Under the pieces are notes generated by a model, which was given only the letters and a program-made list of their open reading frames with translations, did not search any database and was not told the DNA's origin. The translations under genes were made by a program, and so were the position numbers. From assembly GCF_039536325.1 (NCBI RefSeq), contig NZ_BAAAYO010000006.1, forward strand, positions 434,001-498,000: a stretch of DNA of 64,000 nt, written 5' to 3'. Position 1 is the stretch's first letter, and each line of letters opens with the position of its first letter. The stretch comes from Paenibacillus_AB hodogayensis (GTDB taxonomy: Bacteria; Bacillota; Bacilli; Paenibacillales; NBRC-103111). Shown here piece by piece: positions 51,611 to 59,227 of the stretch.

Positions 51611-52703
51611 TCGCGGCAACTTCTCCAAGCACTTGCTCCAGCGCGGAGATAAACTTCGCATTCTGGGTCTCGCTGCCGACCGTTACGCGAATCTTCGTCG
51701 GGAAATCGAGGGCATGACCGCCGCGCACGATCAGCCCTTTGCGAAGCAGACCATCAAAGACGTCTTTTGCCGGACGCTTGACGTCCACCATGATGAAATT
51801 GCCGTATGCCGGATAGTAGTCCAAGCCGAGGCGGTTGAACTCTCCTGTCAAATAAGCGATGCCCTGAGCATTTTGCTCGCGGCAGAACGCGATGAATTGC
51901 TGGTCCTCTACTGCCGCCTTGGCCGCGGCTTGAGCAAAGCGGTTCGTATTGAACGGCTCGCGCACCTGATTGATCGCATGGATCACATCCGGATGCCCGA
52001 TTCCGTAACCGATGCGCAGCGAAGCCAGACCGTATATTTTCGAGAACGTCCGCAGCGTAATTACATTGTCGTACTCGGCGATCACATCGATCCCGTTCGG
52101 CAGCTCCGGGGACTCGCTGTATTCGATATAAGCTTCGTCGAGCACGACCAGCACGTGAGCCGGTACCTGCTTGAGGAAGTCGTTCAATTCCTGACGCGAT
52201 ACGACCGTTCCGGTCGGATTGTTCGGGTTGCATATCCAGACGATTTTCGTGCGGTCGTTGATCCGGGCCAGCATCGCCGGCAAATCGTGCTTGCCGTCCT
52301 TGAGCGGCACCTCTATCGACACGGCGCCCTCGATCTCGCAGTTATGCTTGTACTGCGGGAACGTGTGCGTCGCCATGACCGTCTCGTCGCCTTGCACGAG
52401 ATAAGCCCGGGCAATCATCAATATGACGTCGTCGGAGCCGGCACCGAATATGATCTGGTTCGGCTGCACGCCGAAGTGGCCGGCAAGCGCCGACGTAAGC
52501 TCGACGGCTCCTCCGTCGGGATATAAGCTCGCCGTCTCCAGTTCGGCGACGATCGCTTCTTTCGCCTTGGGGGAACATCCGAACGGATTTTCGTTGGATG
52601 CCAGTTTGATAACCTCGCTCAAGCCCAATTCGCGCTTAACGGCTTCGATCGGTTTGCCCGGCTGGTATACCGGCAGGTGGATGATCGTTTGTTTCGGCTG
52701 CAC
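51603..52703 (-). CDS. hisC: Histidinol-phosphate/aromatic aminotransferase
   Basis: A 366-residue PLP enzyme of the HisC family. It has LASNENPFG, CNPNNPTGT, VLDEAYIEY and the lysine motif FSKIYGLASLRIGYG. GTG 52703 is chosen, with GAGG eight bases before it; GTG 52712 would sit on that site. In Bacillus the same enzyme serves histidine, tyrosine and phenylalanine synthesis. The overlap with tyrA supports an aromatic role here. A palindrome lies 43 bases upstream. Confidence 0.92.
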   Translation of the reverse strand: MQPKQTIIHLPVYQPGKPIEAVKRELGLSEVIKLASNENPFGCSPKAKEAIVAELETASLYPDGGAVELTSALAGHFGVQPNQIIFGAGSDDVILMIARAYLVQGDETVMATHTFPQYKHNCEIEGAVSIEVPLKDGKHDLPAMLARINDRTKIVWICNPNNPTGTVVSRQELNDFLKQVPAHVLVVLDEAYIEYSESPELPNGIDVIAEYDNVITLRTFSKIYGLASLRIGYGIGHPDVIHAINQVREPFNTNRFAQAAAKAAVEDQQFIAFCREQNAQGIAYLTGEFNRLGLDYYPAYGNFIMVDVKRPAKDVFDGLLRKGLIVRGGHALDFPTKIRVTVGSETQNAKFISALEQVLGEVAANG

Positions 52704-52745
52704 GGAGTTCACCTCTATGAAAGAATGGTTGCCTTGCTTTTTTGC

Positions 52746-52761
52746 ACAATATTAATATTGT
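52746..52761. promoter_or_regulatory. Perfect 16-bp palindrome in the hisC promoter region
   Basis: ACAATATTAATATTGT is its own reverse complement and overlaps a possible minus-strand -10 (TACAAT). It is placed as an operator would be for hisC-tyrA. The 202-base gap 52704-52905 holds nothing else that I recognise except a weak hairpin near 52815-52835. Confidence 0.45.
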
Positions 52762-52905
52762 AGCTTATTTGTGTGCCGCTTGCCAGCAAAAGAACACAGT
52801 TTCGCCGGAGAAGCCGATTAGAAGCAATCGGCGGCAAATCGAAGCCGGGCGACTCTTTGCTCCCCCATCCTGCCCTAGGTGTGCTGCATCCGAGACTTTA
52901 AAGCT

Positions 52906-54285
52906 CTACTCCGCGCTGTCTCGGCTCCACGCCTCGATCTGCGCGCATACGGCGCTTTCCGACTCCAATCCGGCCCAATACAGCTTCAGCTCGCGGTTCA
53001 GCCGTGTCAATTCGGCCGAATCGATGCCGAGATCGGTGAAAAACCGGAACCCCGGAATCGTCTCCCGGAACAGCGAGAAACGAGAAGGCCTGTACATTTT
53101 CTCTTCCCCGACCCATTCGGCCGCCGGCCGCAGCGACGGCAAGCTGTACGTATGCTGGCGGATAAACGTCTGAGCCGTCTGGGACGTCAAAAATTCGAGC
53201 AGCCTTAGCGCCGGCTCCTTGTTCGTAGAGCGCCGGTTCACGGCAAGACCGATCGAAAGGAGCAGCGAACGCGGCGTTCCGAAATGGGGAACGGGAGCGA
53301 TATCGAACGGGATCGGCTTGTTTTGCAAATAGTTCAAGTAAAAAAAGCTGGTCACGATCATCGACGCCTTGCCCTTCGCCAGCATGCGCTCCGATTCGCC
53401 CGTTGCGACCCCGTCGGACAAATGGGAAAGCTCGCGCTTGATGTCGCGGCAATTGCGAAGCGCTTCCATCATCGGCGTACCGCACAGACGGAGCGCCCCA
53501 TCCGGCCCGCGCTCGAACCGGGCATCCGTTTGCAGCGCCAGCAGCGGCCACCGGTTCGGCGAGTAAAAGTCGAAATGGAACCCGACCCGCTCGTTCGGTA
53601 CCGCAAGCCGCTCGGCAGCTCGGATCAGATCGTGCCACGTCCAGCTGCTGTCCGGCTCGGTAACGCCTTTCTCCGTAAAATGGGCGCGGTTGTACGCCAG
53701 CAGCAGCGGGGAGAAAATAAAGGGAAGAACCAGAAGCTGCTCGTTGGAAGAAAAAGCGTCGGACAAAAACGGGTACATGTCCGGGTTGCGCGGCAGCGAT
53801 TCGAGCAGGTTCTCTCCGCCGTTCTCCATACATTCCCGAAAGTCGGTATAGTTCATCATGACGGCATCGAGAATGCCGCCGGAAAAATAGTTTCCTATAT
53901 AATGAAAGCTCGAGCTGGTGAGCGGAACGGCCTGCACGCGGATATGCGGGTTTTCCTCCTGAAATAAGGCGATCAGCTTCAACAAGCTTGCTTCGCTGAT
54001 CACCGAGGAGTGAAAGCCGAATTTGACCGTCGTCGTATCGTCGTTTCGCGAAAGAATCACTTTGTTGCCGACGCGCGGTATTTTTTCCAGAAAGCCCTCG
54101 CCGACCAAAATGTCGAGTCCTTTGCGCACCGACTGGTTGCTTAGGTCAAACTGTTCGGCCAGCGCCTTCTCCGAAGGAAGGAATTGACCGGGAAGCAGCT
54201 TTCCCGTCACAATGTCCTCGCGCAGACGGGCTACCATATCGTTCAACCGCTCGCGCGGGCTTTTGCGGAATGCTTTAGGCTCCAT
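52906..54285 (-). CDS. GntR-type regulator fused to a family 1 solute-binding domain
   Basis: A 459-residue protein with no signal peptide. Residues about 10-80 are a GntR winged helix (GQFLPSEKALAEQFDLSNQSV, RVGNKVILSR). The rest (about 85-440) is a bacterial solute-binding fold (KFGFHSSVISEASLLKLIALFQ, WTWHDLIRAAERLAVP, FYSPNRWPLL). It is cytosolic, so the binding domain would sense an imported or internal oligosaccharide-like ligand and control DNA binding. It lies downstream of the beta-helix gene at 54411 and has its own promoter; that gene is the likely target. Confidence 0.85.
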   Translation of the reverse strand: MEPKAFRKSPRERLNDMVARLREDIVTGKLLPGQFLPSEKALAEQFDLSNQSVRKGLDILVGEGFLEKIPRVGNKVILSRNDDTTTVKFGFHSSVISEASLLKLIALFQEENPHIRVQAVPLTSSSFHYIGNYFSGGILDAVMMNYTDFRECMENGGENLLESLPRNPDMYPFLSDAFSSNEQLLVLPFIFSPLLLAYNRAHFTEKGVTEPDSSWTWHDLIRAAERLAVPNERVGFHFDFYSPNRWPLLALQTDARFERGPDGALRLCGTPMMEALRNCRDIKRELSHLSDGVATGESERMLAKGKASMIVTSFFYLNYLQNKPIPFDIAPVPHFGTPRSLLLSIGLAVNRRSTNKEPALRLLEFLTSQTAQTFIRQHTYSLPSLRPAAEWVGEEKMYRPSRFSLFRETIPGFRFFTDLGIDSAELTRLNRELKLYWAGLESESAVCAQIEAWSRDSAE

Positions 54286-54320
54286 ATGATACCTCTTCTG
54301 TTAGCGATACGAACATCCTC

Positions 54321-54351
54321 ATTATAACAAGCGATTGGGATAACCTGTCAA
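54321..54351 (-). promoter_or_regulatory. Promoter of the GntR-SBP regulator
   Basis: On the minus strand TTGACA (54351-54346) and TATAAT (54326-54321) are perfect hexamers but 19 bases apart. A TGT extension before the -10 compensates for the long spacer. It lies between the beta-helix stop and the regulator start. Confidence 0.65.
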
Positions 54352-54410
54352 CCGCAGGAAAGCCTTCCGCTGCGGCACCGACTGGCCGGAAATCTGCGAT
54401 AGCTCGGCCT

Positions 54411-56657
54411 TCACGGAAGGAGCAGATTGCCTTCGCGGTGACGAACCGTACCGCTCTCCGCCGGCAGACGGCTGCGATCAACGCCTTCCTCGACGCAAGC
54501 CGTATGCAGCATATACGAAGACGCGGCAAAAGCGTCCGGTCGCGTGTCAAACGCGCCTCCCTTAAATCGGCTGCCAACGGCTTGGTAACGGTGCTTACCG
54601 CCTTCAATAGCGAAGTGGGCCATGCCCGGAGCGGCGGCCGAGCTAGTCATTGACCCGAGACTCCACGTCACGCTGTTTGTTTCGCCGATGCTGCTCATGA
54701 ACGCCATTGCGCCGTTTGTGCCCGAAAACTCCGCGCCGCCGTCAATCGTAACCGATTGACCGGATTGACCGGCTTCCGTTACCTGCGCGGAACCGGGCTC
54801 TCCCCCGGTCCACGCCCCGATCAGCGCAAAGCCGCAGTCGGCAAAGCCTCCGCCCCGAACGACCAGCTGATGACAAGCGACCTGTAGAACCCCTTCTCCG
54901 CCGGAAACTCCGGTAAACCGCGTATGGAGTAGCGTCAGCCGGCCGATGCTGCCCACAATCAACTTTCCGACGTTCGTAAAGCTGCTGTTCGCGATCGTCA
55001 CGTCTCCGCTAACGGGAAGAAACCCAATCGCTCCGCCGTCGGGTCGGCTTGCGCGAGCAAGCTCTCCCCCATGGGTTGCGTCAAAGCTGCATCCGTCGAT
55101 CAAGTTCGTTCTCCCGGAGCGGGCGCTGCTTTGCGACAGCGTGACGGAGCTTTCCGCCGTGCAGCCTCTCATCTGGAGGCCGTCGGCGTTCGCCCAAATC
55201 GTACCCGAATCGCCGAGACCTTCCTTCCGATAGGCGTAGCAGTCCTCCAGCGTCAAGTCGCTTATTTTTTTGTGCGCCACGATTCTCGACGCGACATGCT
55301 TCCTGACCGTGATGCGTTTGGCGCTGTCGCCCCAGGTCGTGCCGCTGTTGGCAAACGACAGCAGCCCCGAGTTGCCGGTATACGTCAAGTCGTGCTCGAA
55401 TTGGCCATGGGTTACGAACGGGCCGTAATCGTCCCCGTCGCCGTGACAATTCTCAACCATGCAATAGGCGGCGCAGGTGAAGTCGTTCAAGTGACGGGCA
55501 TTGCTCGTGTTGCAGTCGCGGACGTGCCCGTACAGCACGTGGATTTGTTGGGTCAAATAACCGGTGCCGCCCCAATCCCGCTGAACCGGATTGATCAGCT
55601 CGCACCGTTCGGTGACGAAGGATGTGCAGTATCGCCGCATAATAACCGGCCAAAACGCGCCGACAGCGCGAATATCGGAGACGTCGCATTCCACGGCAAA
55701 CTCGTATGCGACAGGGCTGGAGCCCAATTGATCCCACGTAGGGAACGGCTTGGTCAAGGAGGGCGTCAATGGTGCCACCGGAACGCCGACAAAGCGCATA
55801 TTGCGCACGCGGCTCTGCACGACCGGATTTATTTTGCGATACACGATCCGCCGGCCCGCCTCGAGCGGCCAGCCGAGCTTGTAATTGAACCGGACATGAC
55901 GCTCGTCGATCGTTTCCGTCACCTGCAGCAAGTAATCCAACTCACGCTGGGCCGCTCCTTCCGGATGCGGGGCCGCTTGCACGATCCACCAGTCGCCGAC
56001 GGCGAAGGCCGCGGAGTCGGCCGTTTCCAGCACATCCGTCAGTTCGGCCAGTCCGTCGCGCAAGATGACCGTTTGCGTCTCGCCTGTTGCCGTTCCGCGA
56101 AAGCAAATAACCGCCCCGAACGGGTTGTCCGGTTCGTTTAATTCGATTCCTTCCGTCGTTACCGTATGCCCGAGAAAATCAAGCTCGATCCGGCTGCGGG
56201 CAAATATGTGACGGCGGGAAAAGTTCAGATCCGAGTGCGCTTCTATACGATATATCGCCGGATCGCCCATGAGAGCCTCAAGCGCATCGTCAGCGTCGGC
56301 GTCCGCGCCGAACAGGCCGAACCAGCGAAAATCCGCTACCCCCTCATGAATTGTCTCCCACCGTCCGGGCTCTTCTCCGGCATGCGGATTATGTACCGTT
56401 CCACCGTTGTCCGGACGCCCGCTGCCGGCATCATACCGCACCCATTTGCCCCCGCCGTCGCCGTCTTTGCGATACCCGCCAACCCTTACAACGGCTCCGT
56501 CCTTCCGGCTCCCGGACGGCAGCCGGAGAAGTTCGGCTATTGTCGGAACTTGCACGATGGCTAGGGGCTGGCAGCTTCCGGGTTCAAGCCGCTCCTCCTC
56601 CTCCTGCCAGTCCGTTTTGTTTGAAGAGGCTTCATTCCCGGCTCGCGTCCATGACAT
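54411..56657 (-). CDS. Right-handed beta-helix (pectate-lyase-like) protein without export signal
   Basis: A 748-residue paralogue of the two Tat-exported proteins at 59228 and 61649. It shares the N-terminal block GGYRKDGDGGGKWVRYD, the spike-like VADFRWFGLFGADADADDAL and the central Cys/His-rich HLNDFTCAAYCMVENCHGDG block, followed by beta-helix repeats. It clearly differs in sequence from them, and it begins MSWTRAGNEASSNKTDW with no Tat or Sec signal. AAGGAAG nine bases before ATG 56657 supports this start, so it is either cytosolic, exported another way, or released by lysis. Catalytic activity is unknown; lyase or depolymerase action is an inference from fold. Confidence 0.78.
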   Translation of the reverse strand: MSWTRAGNEASSNKTDWQEEEERLEPGSCQPLAIVQVPTIAELLRLPSGSRKDGAVVRVGGYRKDGDGGGKWVRYDAGSGRPDNGGTVHNPHAGEEPGRWETIHEGVADFRWFGLFGADADADDALEALMGDPAIYRIEAHSDLNFSRRHIFARSRIELDFLGHTVTTEGIELNEPDNPFGAVICFRGTATGETQTVILRDGLAELTDVLETADSAAFAVGDWWIVQAAPHPEGAAQRELDYLLQVTETIDERHVRFNYKLGWPLEAGRRIVYRKINPVVQSRVRNMRFVGVPVAPLTPSLTKPFPTWDQLGSSPVAYEFAVECDVSDIRAVGAFWPVIMRRYCTSFVTERCELINPVQRDWGGTGYLTQQIHVLYGHVRDCNTSNARHLNDFTCAAYCMVENCHGDGDDYGPFVTHGQFEHDLTYTGNSGLLSFANSGTTWGDSAKRITVRKHVASRIVAHKKISDLTLEDCYAYRKEGLGDSGTIWANADGLQMRGCTAESSVTLSQSSARSGRTNLIDGCSFDATHGGELARASRPDGGAIGFLPVSGDVTIANSSFTNVGKLIVGSIGRLTLLHTRFTGVSGGEGVLQVACHQLVVRGGGFADCGFALIGAWTGGEPGSAQVTEAGQSGQSVTIDGGAEFSGTNGAMAFMSSIGETNSVTWSLGSMTSSAAAPGMAHFAIEGGKHRYQAVGSRFKGGAFDTRPDAFAASSYMLHTACVEEGVDRSRLPAESGTVRHREGNLLLP

Positions 56658-56747
56658 GATGACGTTCTTCCTTCCTAAGCATTGATTTATTTTTGATTTG
56701 AATTATTCATTTAAGAATCCTAAAAAATCCTATCTGGTTTGTTTTTG

Positions 56748-56776
56748 ATTATATGTCGGGTTTGCAGGGTTGTCAA
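56748..56776 (-). promoter_or_regulatory. Perfect sigma-A promoter of the signal-less beta-helix gene
   Basis: On the minus strand TTGACA (56776-56771), a 17-base spacer and TATAAT (56753-56748) match consensus fully. The leader to ATG 56657 contains the direct repeat TAGGATT-N3-TAGGATT and the dyad TGAAT-N-ATTCA (56699-56709), possible sites for the neighbouring GntR-type regulator. Confidence 0.82.
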
Positions 56777-56805
56777 CGTTCCGCTAGAGAAGCGTTTGTC
56801 CACGG

Positions 56806-56836
56806 AAAAGAAGCCCCGGACATGAGCCGGGACTTC
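56806..56836 (-). terminator. Intrinsic terminator after the SLH protein gene
   Basis: GAAGCCCCGG (56810-56819) pairs with CCGGGACTTC (56827-56836), with one G-U pair. On the minus strand TTTT follows. It ends the beta-helix/SLH operon before the next promoter. Confidence 0.75.
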
Positions 56837-56845
56837 TGCGCTTCA

Positions 56846-59215
56846 TTATTGAATTTGGATGTAAGACGATTTGCCGCCCCAAGCGATTACCGTATAGGAA
56901 CCCGGCGGAAGACCCGTGGTAGCCAAGGAGGCAGGTACATTCGCTTCGGTTTGCACCTTCCGGACGCTCCCGTTTTGAATCCCTCTCTCCAAATCGGCTT
57001 TCGTCGCGCTCAGACCGCGTTTGATCAAGTAGACCTCAGCCGCCCTGTCCGTTACGACCGAGAGAGCTTGCCCGGACTTGACCGCGTTTTGCTCAACAGC
57101 GAGCGTCGGTCCGAAGTCGATCTGAACCGTCTCTGCCCGGGAGAGCGGGGCTCCCGCATAATCCTTCAAGACGCCAGCCGGCACCCGAACGGTCACTTTG
57201 CCGCTCGGAGGCGCGGCGAATGCAATGCGCAGCATGTGCTCCCGCAGTTCTACCCGGTCGTTTGTCGCATATGTGACCATCGTCACCGTACCGGCATACG
57301 TCGCATACGATACGGACGAGCGAAGCTCGGCCATCGTCGCGAAGCTGTTCGAAATAGGTTTGTTAAACCCGATATCCACGATGCCGTTGTTGCTGTACAC
57401 GTAGAGCGACTCCTGCGCCAGCGAAGCGGATAGCGGCGCATTCAGATGCAGCTCCTGGTCGCTTCTATACTCGCTCATCTCGTAATCGGCGGTTACGCCG
57501 ATCAGCACATAATCGCCCGGCGGCAAAGCCGCCGTGGAGAATACCGCCTTCTCGTTGGCCCGGACGCTTTTGCTGAGCCCCTTATGCTCGGTTACGACGA
57601 TATCCAGCATGGACAAATAGCGGCTGGTCGCTCCAGGGACCAGATACAGCGTACCCGGCTGATCGGAAACCCCGTAAACGACGTCGCCTACGGTAGCAAT
57701 CCTTTGACCGGCTGTATAAACGCTTTCGACTACGCTCCCTTCCAGCGGGATCGAAGCTACTGGAACCGCCGGATTGCCGCCCGATTCGGGTTCCCCTCCG
57801 GGATTGCTTCCGTCTCCGCCCCCGCTTCCGCCCGCAGGTCCGGAGCCTCCGCCGAAACTTCCGCCGCCTCCTGAAACCGATATTTCCTTATCGCCGATTT
57901 TAACCGTAACGTTTCCATCCACATCGGTTCCGAGCTCCAGCTTGCCCGGCGTGATCGCGAACTGAATGCCGGCAGAGTTGATGATCGCTACCTGAACCGT
58001 TCCTTGACCGAATACCGATACGGCCGCATGAAGTATCAGCCTCGCGATCGTCGCTTCTTTACCGAAGACGAGCTTCGTTCCGCTTCCTTTCCGGTCCACC
58101 GTCAAGCTTTCGACCGAGCCTTTGGGGATTTCCAGCATAATTCCGCTCGCCAGCACATGGACTGCCGCGAACGTTCCCGTCAGCGTGATTTGAGTCTCTT
58201 TCGCAAGCTCCTCCGCCAACGTAACTTTGGCGATCCCGTCGCCTGTCGCGTCCTCCGCTTCCAGAATGACTGCGGAACGAACGAGCACTTCTGCAATAAC
58301 GGTCGTGCCGCTCGCCGCGATGCGTACCGGTCCGTCCTTTTTGTCCACAATCACTTGCCCTAGAACGACGCCTCTCAAATAGACGCTATGAACTCCGCCG
58401 CCGCGAATGAAGGTTTTGCCCGTTACCGAAACGTTGTCCAGCGTAACGTCGCCTTCGCCGATGCCTTCTCCAAGCGTCAGATTGCCGTCGATCTTCATAT
58501 TCCGCAGCGTAACTCCCGGCGCGGTCACGAAAACGTTGCCCTTGATCGCGGCCGATCCGCTTTGCGGACCGTATGTGCCCGCCTTGTTATAGACGTTGGC
58601 GTTATTGGATCTTTCCAGCATGACGATGGCCTCGGCGCGGGTCACAAGCCCAGCGGGCTTGAAAGTCCCGTCCTCGTAACCGTCGGCAATGCCATGCTCC
58701 GCAAGCGTGCCGACGGCCTTGCGGCTCCAGTCGGCGATTGTCGCGGAGTCGCGGAATTGGGTGGCCCCCCGGTCGGATTCCTCCGAGCCCAGCTTTAACA
58801 GCCGCGCCACGATGACGGCCAGCTCCTGCCGGGTTACGTTCGCCTCGACGCGTATGCTGTTGTCCTCGTATCCTTGCACATAGCCGGCCTTCACCGCCTT
58901 GGCAACGTCCGCGTAAGCCCAATGACTGTCCGGCAAATCCGCATAGGAAATCGCCGCGGCGTCCTTCCAGTCGTACAGGCGATTAATAAGGGCCAACAGC
59001 TCGCCGCGCTTAATCGCTTCGTTCGGACGCAAACTTCCGTCCTCATACCCTTGAATGTATCCTTGCTGAAGCCATGCCTGCATGGACCGCTCGGCCCAAT
59101 GTCCTTGAATGTCCGCAGGCTTCTCCAACGCAAATGCGGCCGACCAGCCGGACGTCGTCATACAGACGATGAGCAGGGCGATCGCATAGCGTTTCATTTT
59201 GCGAAACACGTGCAT
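56846..59215 (-). CDS. S-layer homology domain surface protein
   Basis: A 789-residue secreted protein. A Sec signal peptide covers about residues 1-29 (hydrophobic core after MKRYAIALL, ending AAFA). Three SLH domains at about 34-83, 91-140 and 153-202 (GHWAERSMQAWLQQGYIQGYEDGSLRP type) bind pyruvylated wall polysaccharide. A beta-helix-like region with short parallel strands follows (about 215-440), then a Gly/Ser-rich linker (about 445-485) and a C-terminal domain. GAGGAGGG precedes ATG 59215, twelve bases after the upstream beta-helix gene, so they are co-transcribed. It may display or anchor those proteins at the surface. Confidence 0.9.
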   Translation of the reverse strand: MHVFRKMKRYAIALLIVCMTTSGWSAAFALEKPADIQGHWAERSMQAWLQQGYIQGYEDGSLRPNEAIKRGELLALINRLYDWKDAAAISYADLPDSHWAYADVAKAVKAGYVQGYEDNSIRVEANVTRQELAVIVARLLKLGSEESDRGATQFRDSATIADWSRKAVGTLAEHGIADGYEDGTFKPAGLVTRAEAIVMLERSNNANVYNKAGTYGPQSGSAAIKGNVFVTAPGVTLRNMKIDGNLTLGEGIGEGDVTLDNVSVTGKTFIRGGGVHSVYLRGVVLGQVIVDKKDGPVRIAASGTTVIAEVLVRSAVILEAEDATGDGIAKVTLAEELAKETQITLTGTFAAVHVLASGIMLEIPKGSVESLTVDRKGSGTKLVFGKEATIARLILHAAVSVFGQGTVQVAIINSAGIQFAITPGKLELGTDVDGNVTVKIGDKEISVSGGGGSFGGGSGPAGGSGGGDGSNPGGEPESGGNPAVPVASIPLEGSVVESVYTAGQRIATVGDVVYGVSDQPGTLYLVPGATSRYLSMLDIVVTEHKGLSKSVRANEKAVFSTAALPPGDYVLIGVTADYEMSEYRSDQELHLNAPLSASLAQESLYVYSNNGIVDIGFNKPISNSFATMAELRSSVSYATYAGTVTMVTYATNDRVELREHMLRIAFAAPPSGKVTVRVPAGVLKDYAGAPLSRAETVQIDFGPTLAVEQNAVKSGQALSVVTDRAAEVYLIKRGLSATKADLERGIQNGSVRKVQTEANVPASLATTGLPPGSYTVIAWGGKSSYIQIQ

Positions 59216-59227
59216 GGTATCCCTCCT

